DNA of 64,000 bases from Coix lacryma-jobi var. lacryma-jobi (GCA_009763385.1 CM019826.1:101792348-101856347), one strand, 5' to 3'; counted from the stretch's first letter, positions 11,485-22,611 are shown. Notes: a model not told the origin generated them from the sequence alone. A program made the numbers and translations.

Positions 11485-11760
11485 CGGGGGCATCGGACGC
11501 TGACACGGGAGCATCGGACGCTAGGGTTCTAAGCATCGGACGCTCCGGTGACGCGTGTCACTTTCTGAGCGTTTGTAGTGGCATCGGACGCTAGGCATCG
11601 GACGCGTCCGTTGGCCATCGGACGCGCCGGAGCCAAAGCATCGGACGCTGGTTGTTCACTGTTCACAGCGTCTGATGGTGGAACAGTAAGGTTCCCGAGA
11701 GGCAGTTTTCGCATCGGACGCGTCCGGTGGTCTGGCAACGGATGCAGGCAGCATCCGATG
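11485..11760 (+). repeat. GCATCGGACGCT word array
   Basis: About ten dispersed copies of CATCGGACGC or its complement occur within 275 bp, several as near-palindromes such as CATCGGACGCGTCCG. The position in the LTR matches the GACCGGACGC arrays at 1018-1300 and 45681-46040 and the CGGACTGTCC array at 5490-5720. Confidence 0.85.
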
Positions 11761-12824
11761 CTACTGTTTTCACACGGTTTTGTCCGCGGTTCGCTTGTTC
11801 GTTGACGGAATTGATTTCTGTTTTTTGCATTGGCTTTCTAGAGTTGTCTAGTGTCCTGTTGTGCTTCTTTGAAGCATCCACCCTACATCTAGGGTCGTGG
11901 ACATTTGCAAGCTCTAGGGTTTGCTTCTGGGGTTTATTCTTGGGAAAGTGGCTACTAGTTTCCGTAAGGAAAATTTGAAGCTCCCATTCACCCCCCCCCC
12001 TCTGGTCGCTTTCTGAGTGCTTCTCGGTCCTTCACAGTCACTCGCACCCGCTTCTCTCCTAGCAAGCTCTACGCTACTATACCACTGGTCAGGGCTGAGC
12101 TGTGCTAAACTAAGAGCCGCGCTGCAGCGAGGGCACTAGAGCTATGCTCTCTCTACTAGCTAACCTACTTGCCTAAGCTCTCTGAGCTTCTAACGTAGCT
12201 CCACTTGCTTTCTACATTGCTTGCTTGCTTTGCTTGCTTTGAAGTGATGCCTCCAGGGGGTATTTATAGGCCAAGTCAGTGAGGGGGGTACTTATAGGGG
12301 GCAGCCAACCGACCTAGGGCAAACCCAAGTGGCGGGCGCCAGCCCTAGGTGGCGGCCGCCACCCTCCTGGCCCTTGGATGCACCATCATTGATCCTACGG
12401 TCTCTAGGGACTCCTCCAAGGCGGTTGCATGTCCAGATAACCGTCATTAGATCATGATCCACGCCACTCCCCTCTTGAGCCGTCCGATTCAACCGACCTA
12501 GTGACCAAGGGCTAGGAATTGGCCTCGGGGAGGTCACACGGATCGGTGACGTGGCAGGAAGTGGATTTGGGCCAACTCAAGTGGCGGGCGCCACCTAGGG
12601 GTGGCGGGCGCCACCCCCCTGAGGCCCAATTGGGCCCTGCTGAGTGGGCTTGGCCTTTGGTCGTTCAAATATCCAAATTTGGCTCAAATCCTGCATTCAA
12701 ATAGAAATCTATGGACATGTGGAATCCGGTTAGTTTGAAACCTATTTGACTACATTTCATGCCTTTTTGGTGAATTCTAGGGTAAAATGTTGATGGTAAA
12801 ATAGGTGTTTAAGGACCATCAACA

Positions 12825-14397
12825 AAGAGAAGAACCCAAAAACTGACAAGTCCCAGAAGTGGACTTGCGTTCAAGTCGGCAACCAGCAAAATCAGCATCC
12901 GAGTAACCGCAAAGGTAGAGGGTGGAAGAAGCAGAATACCAAATCCCGAACTCATGTGTGAAACATAAGTACCTCATAATGCGCTTGACCGCTTGACACA
13001 CCGCGAACTGAATGTTCGGGCGTGTCGCCGTCAGGTACAGCAGCGACCCGATCATACTCCGGTACTCCTTCTGGTCCACAGCTTCTCCATCCTTGTCCGC
13101 ATCCAGGGCCGTCGTGGTCGACATGGGTGTTGGAAGAGGCTTGGCCTCACCCATATTGAACTTCTTCAAAATGTCCTTGGTGTACTTGCCCTGGTGCACG
13201 AACGTCCCCTGTCGGGATTGCTTGATTTGCAACCCGAAAAAAAACGTCAACTGGCCCATCATGCTCATCACAAATTCCCTGCTCATAGTATCTGCAAACT
13301 TAGCAACCAAGACGTGAGAAGAACCACCAAAAATGATATCATCCACCTAAATTTGAACCAAGAGAGTGTCATTGCCTTGCTTGAGGAGAAAAAGCGTCTT
13401 ATCTACACATCCTATTTTAAAACCCTTAGCAAGCAAAAAAAAATTCAACCTATCATACCAGGCTCTAGGGGCTTGTTTCAATCCATGCAAAGCTTTGTGG
13501 AGTTTAAAAACATGGTTTGGAAACTTGGGATTTTCAAAACTGGGGGGTTGTTTCACATACACCTCTTCTTCTATGTAGCCGTCTAGGAAGGGACTCTTGA
13601 CATCCATTTGAAAAAGTTTAAAACCTTTGGATGCAACAAAAGCCAAGAGGATCCTAATTCCATTCAAACGAGCTACAGGAGCAAAAGTCTCCTCATAGTC
13701 TATCCCCTCCTTCTGACTATACCCCTAAGCTATAAGTCCGACCTTGTTTATCACAACATGGCCATCTTCTCCTTGTTTGTTTTTGAAAACCATTTTTCTC
13801 AATAGGGTGACACTCAGGAGGAAGAGGAAGAAGAACCAAACCCCGATTTCTCTCAAAATTTTCAATCTCCTCATGCATGGCATTAACCAATCCAGATCAG
13901 ATAAAGCGTGTCCAACATCTTGGGGATCAAAATCAGCAACAAATGCAGAATGAGCAAAGTGAGAGATTTGTTGTGACCTAGACCGAGTGACGCGTTCGTG
14001 GATGTCGCCGATCATCTGTTGAGGAGGGTGTTGGCGCTGAATGTGTCGTGGCGCCTCCCTTGCTGAAGTAACCCCTCCCCCCCTCAACAGTAGCTGGTGC
14101 CTCCTCGGGTACAAGTGGTACAGCCCGAGGTGGTGGATCACACGACCCCCATGTAGTGGAAGAAGACGGGTCGGGGCCGCAAGCAATGGTGGTCGAAGTC
14201 AACCCAATCGGCACAGCAGGTGGAGGAACTGCTGAATCATCAATCCCTTTAGCACCTTCTTCCTCATCATCAAAAAGAGGATCGCCAACCTCGTGATCAC
14301 CTGCATGCTCAAAACTAGAAAAAGGACAATGCATGGTCTCGTTGAAGGTGACATCGGATGTCTCCATGACTCGGTTAGTATCAAGGTTAAGTACACG
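12825..14397 (-). pseudogene. pol: Copia integrase C-terminus and reverse transcriptase (element B)
   Basis: From 14397 leftwards the minus strand reads the integrase C-terminal region (RVLNLDTNRVMETSDVTF), an acidic and Pro-rich linker, then the RVT_2 reverse transcriptase (FQMDVKSPFLDGYIEE, LHKALHGLKQAPRAWYDRL). The catalytic YVDD box near 13350 reads stop-VDDIIFGG, so the Tyr codon is now TAG. A 14-residue segment present in the related copy at 46750 is missing after IQFAVC. Other frameshifts fall near 13740-13800 and 13680. The domain is cut at 14397 by a CACTA terminus and at 12825 by a solo LTR. The missing 5' part of element B is not seen elsewhere in the window. Confidence 0.88.
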
Positions 14398-14865
14398 CAC
14401 TACAAGAAACATGTGGTTTTTTGACGTATTTAGTATGACAACAGATCATAATGTCACTATATCATCCGGTTTATGACATAATGTTTTAGGTATGTCGCCT
14501 TAGTTACAATAAAAATTTGTATGTCACAAAAATGTCATCCAACTAGTCCAATTTCTTTCGGTGACGATATTTGCTGCGTCACAAGGCATTGCTCTTTCTG
14601 TGTCACAAAGGCTAATTTATAATATATGACGAAGATTGTGTGTCACAAAATAATTATTAATTTTTTAAAACATTATTGTCCATGTTAGCATGTTACATAG
14701 CCACGTGGTTTGGCCAGTTCATATACATTTTGATTTTCATTATTTTTCCAACATAGTTCTGCCCATATTGTCTATATTTCATGACCCATGTGCTTCTGTT
14801 AGGTAGTGTGCTTAGGATTTACATATAACTTCTAGCCACTAATTCACTATTTTACACGGACTTTG
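14398..14865. mobile_element. Terminus of a CACTA transposon (CACTACAAGAAA type)
   Basis: CACTACAAGAAA begins at 14398 in the copia integrase. The preceding 3 bp, ACG, are the expected length of a CACTA target duplication. Within 250 bp there are repeated TGTCACAAA and GTGACG words in both orientations, typical of subterminal transposase-binding repeats. The opposite end was not found in the window. A second CACTA terminus starts inside it at 14866. Confidence 0.75.
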
Positions 14866-15115
14866 CACTACTAGAGAACAGGCCTTTAGCCCTGGGCCAT
14901 TTTGGCCTTTAGCCCCGGACATGGAGCCGGGGCTAAGGAATCGGGACTAAAGGCCCGACCTTTAGCCCCGGTTCCCTCGCCCGGGGCTAAAGGGGGGACC
15001 TTTAGCCCCGGTTGGTAATACCATCCGGGACTAAAGAGGCCTCCAGCCGGCCACGTGGCTGGCTTCTTTAGTCCCGGTGGGTATTACCAACGGGGCTAAA
15101 GAGGCTGCTGCTTTT
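14866..15115. repeat. CACTA terminal region with TTTAGYCCCGG subterminal repeats
   Basis: After the CACTA end there are about ten copies of CCTTTAGCCCCGG/TTTAGTCCCGG in both orientations. Several are paired as inverted repeats around GGTTGGTAATACC-like spacers. These are the likely binding sites for the element's own DNA-binding protein. The next 300 bp (15116-15410) are AT-rich and I see nothing in them. Confidence 0.8.
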
Positions 15116-15410
15116 TTTCTTTTCTTTTCAATTGGTTATTGTTTTTGGTTTTACAATTACATTAGGTTTTCTAATACGTATTCTTCGCTGCTATATATTT
15201 CATTAGGCCGGATTCAAATACGTATTCTTCGCTGCTAATAAATATATATATAAACACATAAAATTTACAATTACACACAAATGAGGAAAAATGAAACTAT
15301 ATATATACATATATATTATAGAGCTATCTATACATATGTACATAAAATATACAACATTATCCATCATGCATCCTTAACTTGATATTTACAACACAAATAT
15401 TGTTCCTGAC

Positions 15411-18400
15411 TTAGAGGTCATACAGGGGTTCATCTTGGTTTGGCTTCATTGGTTCGTCTTTGTTAAACCAATACTCAGTGCCAGACTTAAGGACATGGTC
15501 ATTAAGGAAGCCCGCGATGGTCTCTTGAATTGCTTTGAGAGCGGACCTTATCCATCACCTGGTTCTTCTTCAACCATGTCTCCTTCAATTTGGATTAAAA
15601 GAAAAGAAAGTATTAACATACATAATATTTATGTAAAAGCAACAAAAAATAAAATAAATTTATTTACATGTTACGTACTTGCTGACTCTCTAGAGGAGTT
15701 CTTTTTTCATACACCCGTCAGGAACTCACAAACATAGTACGCACATAAATTGTTTCCCGGTGACTGCCGTAGAACCCACTTTACAAGATATAAAAAGATA
15801 CTCTCCGCTTAGCGTGCGTCTACTGAGTGATGCTAATTAAGATAAAGAGACGAGGAGGTACTACAACTTACATTTAGTAGTAGAGGATCAAGAAGTTGCT
15901 CTTTCAGATCCGGACGGTGTTTCTCAACAAACCAAGCCCAAACCCTGCACAATATATATTTGGATCTTTAATTAACTATTGCAGAGTTAAAGAGCAGGAA
16001 TCAATATTTAAAGATCATATTTACCCTCGGATAATATCTATCATATCTTGGTAGTCTTCTTGTGGTTTTCTCAGAGAGTCATAGATTAGCAAACGACTCT
16101 CGGGGAGATCGATCACAATTAGTATCCAGTGAAAACTGCATTTATATTTATATAGTCAACACATATATCTTTATGTCAACCTATAATAAAATGTGCATAT
16201 GATAACCAAACTCACCTAAAGTTGTAGGGGAATAGTATATATCTTTTGTCCCTTTGGTTTACGAAAACCTACGCAAATTCCTCTCTGTTTGAGTTTTCCA
16301 TGCATCTAAGAGAGTACTTGGGTGCTTGAATACGATATATGGATCGATGAAACCAATGTCCTTGTCATTTTTACGCCTTAGTTGTCTCATCATGTTTCTG
16401 CATATGTTTACAAACGCTTGCTAGTGTGAGGATAATTACTTATACATATACATAAGCTAAAGTGAGATTATTAAAAGAAACAATCACTTACAGGCAAAAG
16501 TAGCTGACGAGAGATTTGTCGAGAGCGTCCATGCGGCAGAGCTGATGTAACTCATTAAACTGAACATTTATGATGTCATCACCACGAAAGTAATCATGGT
16601 CTCTAATTCTGACGCAAATATAGTCATCAGCTTTTCTGCCACACGCCGTGAGGTACCACTGATTTAGCAAGTGCATTTGTGTACCAAGATCCCTCAGGGC
16701 CACTGGGTTGTATAGACTTTGACCATATACATATGCCTCTGCCATTTATCAACAACTGCAGCACTTTTGATGTCTGCTTCTCCGAGTATGTTTCCACATT
16801 TAAACCAGTTTTCCTCCAAAAATTTGAGCAGATGCTCAGGATCAATGTCTCCATATGCTCGTTGTATGACGTCCATGTTTGTACCGTATTCATTCCCAAC
16901 AACTAGATCCGGCACTGATTGCTGCTTTTGTTCCCTGAGCTATGGGACACCCTTTCCTGCTCTCTTCTTTGTCTTCTTCGCCTCCTCAAGAGATTTGCTG
17001 AGCGTGCGATCATAGTCTGATTTTGGCGAAGCCTTACGGGCAGCACGTACCTTTTTCTGGTGAGCGTCCACAGTTTGCCTTAGTTTTTCAGGATGAACAA
17101 AAAGGTATGGCTTCTCCGGGTTTCGCTTTGCTCGACCACTAGCAATGGCAGCGTCGAACAACTTGTTCAAGTCTTTTTGCACTGCAGCTTCAGTCTCCTC
17201 CTCGGTCATGTCATATGCAAGTTTTGTCATCTTGGGAGCTGGTTTTCTCACAGAGGCTGTCTTCTTTGGAGGTGGTGGGGCTGACGCCTTTGTTTGTGTG
17301 ACAGGCCTCTTCTTTGTTGGCGGTGGCGGTGTTGGAACCCGCCGTGGAGATGGGGCAGGTGGCGGTGTCGGAGCCCGCTTTAGAGGAGATGGTGGGGCCG
17401 GTGGGGGTGTTGGATCACGCCGTGGGGGAGATGGGCCGGTGGCGGTGTTGGATCCCGTCGTGGAGGAGATGGGGCCGGTGGCGGTGTTGGATCACGCCGT
17501 GGGGAGATGGGGCAGTGGCGGTGTTGGATCCCGTCCTGGAGGAGATGGGGCTAGTGGCGGTGATGGATCCCGTCGTGTTTGATCTTGATCATCATCTCCC
17601 GCAACACTGTGATCATGTGGTGAATGCATAATTGGACTTAGGTTGGGGGATGTCCTGCTGCGAAAACAACATGGTATGAGTATCCATTTATACTATTAGC
17701 TCACCAATACTATAACTTTCATTCACTAATTTAATACACACCTAGGGTTAGGTTGTTGAGGAGGAGGAGGTGATGCGCCAGGAATTATGATATAGCGCTT
17801 GCGCCAACATATGAATGTCTTCTCTGCTTCTCCTAATGTCTTCTCGCCATCACCTCCTTTAATGTCAAGTTTGACATTGTTGTAACCTTTCACCACCCTA
17901 TCCACCGAGACGCTAGCATATCCAGTAGGTATTATTGCCCCATGACATCTTGGTGTCTTCGTAGGATCGATAGGAGATACAACACCTATAGCCACCATGA
18001 CTGTGGCATTCCCCTAGGGAATATGCAGTTCACATGTCGTGAGAAGCTCGGTGATGTCGTCCACGGGAAAGCGCAGTGCTGCGTCTGGGACCTCTGTGGA
18101 AGCGCAACTGCTTTTCATTTGATCAGGGGGGCTGATGTTGACTCCCGGCTCTGATGCAGATTGCCTTTGCATCGAACTTACAGCTAACTGCACTTGCCTT
18201 TTTATTTCCTCATTCATTTTCCCTTCAAGTGCTTTTTCTCGCTCAACTGCTTCAAGAGCCGCGGCCTGTGACTGAAGAACCATTTCCTCTAACCTTTGCA
18301 TCCGCTGTGCCTCCTCCTCCTTCTTTCTCGCGCGGCTTCTATAGGTCTCTATGTCCCGAGGGAAGGCATGCTCCCACGACACCTCCCCATAGCCTCTGGT

Positions 18401-19492
18401 TCTCCCACCATGTTCAAGATTCTCCAGGGCGTATGTCAGCTCGTCCTTGTCTCTGTTCGGCTGCCACCTGCCACTGTCAGCCATTTCTCTAGCATAAGCA
18501 AATCTTTCTGCTGCTCTATGGAGTTTTTCGCCATACTGTATCCTTCCTATCTGTAGGTCCAGGCTTCCTCCATGACCAAAAAACCAATACTTGGGCCGCT
18601 CAGGCCAGTTTATTGATTCTGGTTCAATGCCCTTGGCTAGCAACTCTCGTTCCATTCTTTCCCATTTAGGATGGCACTCTTGTAGCCACCTGATCCCAAG
18701 TGATGGTGGTATTGTTTTTTTGTTGGGCATTCTGTTGGTTCCTTCTGACCCGTGCCTCATCCTCTTCTGATTTCTTGAATTCTACAAACTCATCCCAAAT
18801 GGCCTCAACTTGACGTAGGCCTTAGTGTTGAAATCCGGAGTTAGGTCCTTCTTGATAAATGTGTTGTATAATTTCTTCTTCCAGCCCTGGAATAGTGTTG
18901 CCATTTTCTTCATAGCCCAGTCCCGAACTCTTGCCTTCAAATTTATATCTTCTGTTTCAAGCGTGAAATGTGCAAGGACCTCTTGCCAAACCAGTTCCTT
19001 ATCAAGATCAGAGACAAAACTTATATGGGGAGCACTTGTCTTTTTCTTCCATTCACGAGCACTGATCGGATCTATCCCTTACAAGGTACCCACAATGGTT
19101 AACAAATTTCTGTGCATGTTCTCCAAGTACTTGGCCTGTTTCCTCGTTGTATTCTGAGATAATGTACCGGCCATCCAACGGCTTCTTCGGACCTCGTACG
19201 GTCCTACTCTTCCCGGTAGTCGTTGTCGATCCGGAGGGCTACGTATGTGGGAACAGTAGATTATAATACATTTATAAATTGTTTAGAATTTCATGTGCAC
19301 ATAGAGATTATTGTAGGTATACCTCGCCAGTATTTTCTTGCATGATTTCTTCATAATCGGTAAAGTATTGACTGCCGTCATCTACTTCTTGATTATTGTT
19401 ATCGTCACCTCGTCACCTGCCAAATCTTGATTAGCGCCGCTGTTGATTAATTGGTACATTTCCTCCTCCATGTTGTCAACTGGGTCGGCCAT
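15411..19492 (-). pseudogene. CACTA second gene: Transposase_24-like plus Ulp1 (C48) protease
   Basis: The likely start is MADPVDNMEEEMYQ at 19492. A GT donor follows at 19323/19322 and an AG acceptor before 19238. Domains in order: a Transposase_24-type region (19238-18014; WDEFVEFKKSEED, PERPKYWFFGHGG, then coiled coil), a segment at 18000-17720 (TGYASVSVDRVV...GEKTLGEAEKTFICWRKRYII), a Pro-rich linker (17640-17250), a helical region (17250-16640) and a Ulp1-like cysteine protease in several exons. Catalytic candidates are visible: His in HWILIVIDLPESR (about 16130), Asp in LIYDSLRK (about 16080), and Gln and Cys in RQSPGNNLCAYYVCEF (about 15770-15720). The end is EPLYDL and stop at 15411. 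Breaks include a TAG at 16269-16271 just before the His exon and a frameshift near 18730. The function of Ulp1 domains in CACTA elements is not settled. Confidence 0.8.
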
Positions 19493-19591
19493 TTCTGCGA
19501 ATAACATGGAGGATAATAAACACCATATTTCTGCAAATAACGTATATATATTCATAAAGACCATATTCATTTTTATTCAACACTTTGTAAA

Positions 19592-20485
19592 GGTAAAACT
19601 TTGTTTAGGGTTTAGGGTTTGGGTTTCGAGTTTCGGCTTTAGGTGTCAAGGTTTCGTGTTTCGGGTTGAGGGTTTCGTGTTTAGGGTTTAGGGTTTAGGG
19701 TTTCAGGTCTGGGTTTGGGTTTCGAGTTTCGGGTTTAGGGTTCAGGGTTTCGTGTTTAGGGTTTCGAGTTTTGGGTTTCGGATTTTGGTTTTTGGGTTCA
19801 GGGTTTCATGTTTAGGGTTTAGGGTTTAGGGTTAGGGTTTAAGGTTTTGGGTTTTGGGTTTTGGGTTTTGGGTTTAGGGTTTCGGGTTTCGGGTTTCGGG
19901 TTTAGGGTTTAGGGTTTAGGGTTAGGGTTTAGGGTTTTTGGTTTCGGTTTTTGGGTTTCGGGTTCAGGTTTTCGTGTTTAGGGTTTCGGGTTTGGGTTTC
20001 GGGTTTCGGGTTCAGGGTTTAGGGTTTAGGGTTAGGGTTTAGGGTTTCGGGTTTGGGTTTCTTGTTTCGGGTTCAGGGTTTCGTGTTTAGGCTTTAGGGT
20101 TTTGGGTTTGGGTTTCGGGTTTCGGGTTTTGGGTTCAGGGTTTCGTGTTTAGGGTTTGGGGTTTAGGGTTAGGGTTTAGGGTTTCGGGTTCAGGGTTTCG
20201 GGTTTCGGGTTTAGGGTTTCGGGTTTCGGGTTTAGGGTTTAGGGTTTAGGTTTCGAGTTTAGGGTTTCGGGTTTGGGTTTTGGGTTTCGGGTTCAGGGTT
20301 TCGTGTTTAGGGTTTAGGGTTTCGGGTTTGGGTTTCGGGTTTCGGGTTCAGGGTTTCGTGTTTAGGGTTTAAGGTTTAGGGTTTGGGGTTTCGGGTTTGG
20401 GTTTGGGTTTCGAGTTTCGGGTTTAGGGTTCAGGGTTTTGGGTTTCGGGTTCAGGGTTTCGGGTTTAGGGTTTCGGCTCTAGGTT
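19592..20485 (+). repeat. Interstitial telomere-like array (TTTAGGG and variants)
   Basis: About 0.9 kb consists almost wholly of 6-7 bp words: TTTAGGG, TTTCGGG, TTTTGGG, TTCAGGG, GTTTAGGG. All are in one orientation, G-rich on the plus strand. A higher-order motif CAGGGTTTCGTGTTTAGGG recurs (for example near 20070, 20135, 20295, 20350). It lies upstream of the first recognised coding exon of the minus-strand Ulp1-type gene and downstream of its likely TATA box, so it would be in a 5' intron or leader. It is flanked by transposon sequence on both sides and is not a chromosome end. Confidence 0.93.
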
Positions 20486-20504
20486 TTGGCAACATTAAAA
20501 ATAA

Positions 20505-20870
20505 CGTATATTCATAAAGACCATATTCGTAAAAATAACACTATCGACATAAACGTATCTAAGTGATTATTCCATAAACATATACACGACCATATTCGTA
20601 AAAAGAACAGTACCGACATGATCGAGAAGTCGTCATATCTAAGTGATTATTCCATAAACATATCTAAGTGATTATTTCATAAACATATCTAAGTGATTAT
20701 TCCATAAACATATCTAAGTGATTTTTTGCATAAACATATCTAAGTGAACCAAAATATATATCTAAGTGATTTTTGCATAAACATATATCTAAGTGATTTT
20801 TGCATAAACTTATACATATATTTGTAAATATATCTAAGTGAACCAAAATATATCTAAGTGATTATTCCTC
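20505..20870 (+). repeat. AT-rich tandem repeat, about 24-bp period
   Basis: Units based on CATAAACATATCTAAGTGATTATTC are repeated about ten times with variation (TTTTTGCATAAACATATCTAAG, AACCAAAATATATCTAAGTG). It begins directly after the telomere-like array. Function is unknown. Confidence 0.85.
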
Positions 20871-21737
20871 CTCCATCTATCATAAATGACACACCGTTGA
20901 CGAGAGGACAACGACGGATGGCGGCGAGGATGACGTCGCGGTGAGGACGACGACGGAAGGCGACGAGGATGACGTCGCGGTGAGGATGACGACGGAAGGC
21001 GGCGAGGTCAACGCGACCAATCTCTTTTTATCTACAGGTGCAAACATAATATTTTGTTAGGGTAAAAAACGTTTTCTATAAATATTTTCTACAAACATAT
21101 ATTTACAGTATATTCATTTTCTTTATATTCATTTTTCTATAAACATTTTCTATATATTCATTTTTCTATAAACATATATACACACTGCAGTGCATATATT
21201 CTATTTTTCTATAAATATATATCTATGTATATTCATTTTCTATATATATCATTTTCTATTTCTTTTTATATATATATCATTCACATTTCTTTTTCTTTTT
21301 CTATTTACAGTATTAGTACACACACGCACTGCACAGTACTTCTTCACACACACCGGCAGCGACACGCACGACGGCGAGGACCATGGGGAGGACGACGGCG
21401 ACAACCACGCACGGCGTCGAGGACCACGGCGCGCGGCGAACGACGAGCACCACGGCGAGGACGTACGGCGAGGACCACGGTGAGGACCACGGCGAACGGC
21501 GAGCACCACGCACGTACGACGGCAAGGAACACGGCGCGCGCGGCGAAAGGCGAGGACGAGGCTCGCGTCGGCGCGGCCGCGCGAGAGGAGACGCGGCGAG
21601 GGCCGAGAGGGCACGGAGGCGGACGTCGGCGAGAGAGCTCGAGGACTACGGCGGCGCGGTACTAGATCGAAGACGGCGTGGGAGGCGGCGGCGCGGGCGG
21701 TCTGACGTCGATCTGAGGAAGGAGGAGGGTGTTGTGC
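20871..21737 (-). other. Likely 5' leader of the Ulp1-type CACTA gene
   Basis: Left to right there is a short GC-rich repeat (20890-21010, GACGACGGAAGGCGRCGAGG), an AT-rich stretch with poly-pyrimidine runs (21040-21300), and a strongly GC-rich block (21355-21720) of GACGGCGAGGACCACGG-like repeats. On the minus strand the GC block lies just downstream of a TATA box, so it reads best as a first, perhaps non-coding, exon followed by a large intron. ORFs exist on both strands but are low-complexity translations of the repeat. Confidence 0.5.
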
Positions 21738-21746
21738 CCTATATAC
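21738..21746 (-). promoter_or_regulatory. TATA box of the CACTA Ulp1-type gene
   Basis: The minus strand reads CGTATATAGGGC just upstream of the GC-rich leader and just downstream of the TTTAGTCCCGG repeats. The location and spacing fit a core promoter firing leftwards. This is inferred from sequence only. Confidence 0.5.
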
Positions 21747-21754
21747 GTGGGGAG

Positions 21755-21880
21755 GCTTTAGTCCCGGGCCGTGGCAGCACCCGGGACTAAAACACCTTTA
21801 GTCCCGGGGCGTAAGCCCACCCGGGACTAAAGGGTTGGACCTTTAGTCCCGGGTGGTTCTACGGCCGGGACTAAAGGTGT
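21755..21880. repeat. TTTAGTCCCGGG inverted repeats next to the promoter
   Basis: Six copies of TTTAGTCCCGG in alternating orientation form three inverted pairs with spacers such as GGCGTAAGCCCA. They match the subterminal repeats at 14890-15100 but no CACTA terminus follows them. Confidence 0.85.
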
Positions 21881-22611
21881 TTCTCCCGCCTTTGTTTTTG
21901 GGTTTTCTGTATTTTGGGTTTTAAATTAAGTTTTGGCTATATTAATATGTTGTAATACTTGTTAATTGCATAGTAAATTCAATATTAGGCATAAAATTAC
22001 TTAAAAATAACATTTGTGTTTCCTTTTACCTTATTGTATAGTAGAAATTTTGTAACATAAATTCTTTTCTTTTTTTATAATAACAATATAAATGTAAATA
22101 ACAATTTAATTTTGTTAATGCAAAATATAATGTTAAATTTAAATATCTGAAACAACTGGTTCTCGATAGGAAAATATTTTTTTGCATTATATGAACGTTA
22201 AATTTTGGGTTGTTTAGCTTTTATTGTCAAATGCACGATAGAGAAATTCACTGTTAAATTATAATTTAATTTTAAAAGATAAATTTGTGTAGTTCATATA
22301 CGTTTCTGTGTGGTATTGGTCTCAAACTTTTTCTTAGGTTGTCACGTGGCACGGGTGAGGCAACCAACAAGTTTGTGTTTCTTTCGGAGATGGTTTGCTA
22401 CTTTTTCCGGTTTAATTGAATTACCGCACACTGTCACCCAATAATTATAGGGTCAATTGGGCCTACCAACAAAATAATCCGTAATAATAAAAATAATGAT
22501 CAAAAAATCAAGTCATTTCGACACCAACATCAACGAACCATGACTATCCATAATCATTATTAATTACACAAAAACTGTAATACATAATATTAGTTAAAAC
22601 ATCACTATATT
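21881..22611. other. AT-rich non-coding stretch between the two CACTA genes
   Basis: No ORF, terminal repeat or recognisable element is seen. The DNA is AT-rich, with GTCACGTGGCAC near 22340. It ends at the stop codon of the TNP2 gene (22612-22614). Confidence 0.6.

Larger units (their letters stand above)
10018..12034 (+). mobile_element. Solo LTR of the SIRE-like copia family, TSD CAGTC
   Basis: This 2017-bp LTR, TGCGGATACATGGG...CTCGGTCCTTCA, has perfect CAGTC duplications at 10013-10017 and 12035-12039. It therefore inserted into the solo LTR of 8922-12824 after that LTR was in place. It carries the best-preserved eight-unit hairpin array (10420-10714) and, downstream, a set of GCATCGGACGCT words (11485-11760). 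No internal sequence is retained. Confidence 0.93.
8922..12824 (-). mobile_element. Solo LTR (TGTTG...CAACA family) split by a nested LTR, TSD AAGAG
   Basis: The outer boundaries are TGTTGGTAG at 8922 and CCATCAACA at 12824. They are flanked by a perfect duplication AAGAG (8917-8921 and 12825-12829) that splits the copia RT/RNase H gene. Removing the nested LTR (10018-12034) leaves about 1.88 kb. No internal domain or second LTR copy is present. A minus-strand TATA-like CCTATAAATACC near 12260 suggests minus orientation. The segment 8965-8983 resembles a tRNA-Asp primer-site complement, although it lies inside the LTR. Two near-identical blocks around GGCGGGCGCCA (12325-12360 and 12580-12620) form GC-rich palindromes. 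Confidence 0.88.

Noticed and set aside
12325..12620. GGCGGGCGCCA blocks as an insertion boundary or MITE
   Set aside because: No target duplication or terminal repeat accompanies them. They are internal to the LTR bounded by AAGAG.
15411..19492. A host SUMO-protease gene
   Set aside because: The fused Transposase_24-like region, the Pro-rich linker and position inside a CACTA element mark it as transposon-encoded.
19592..20485. A chromosome end (true telomere)
   Set aside because: The array is degenerate, 0.9 kb long and flanked on both sides by CACTA sequence.
21249..21790. Overlapping ORFs on both strands in the GC-rich block
   Set aside because: The block is low-complexity GACGGCGAGGAC-type repeat with matching ORFs in several frames. 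It reads better as a leader exon.
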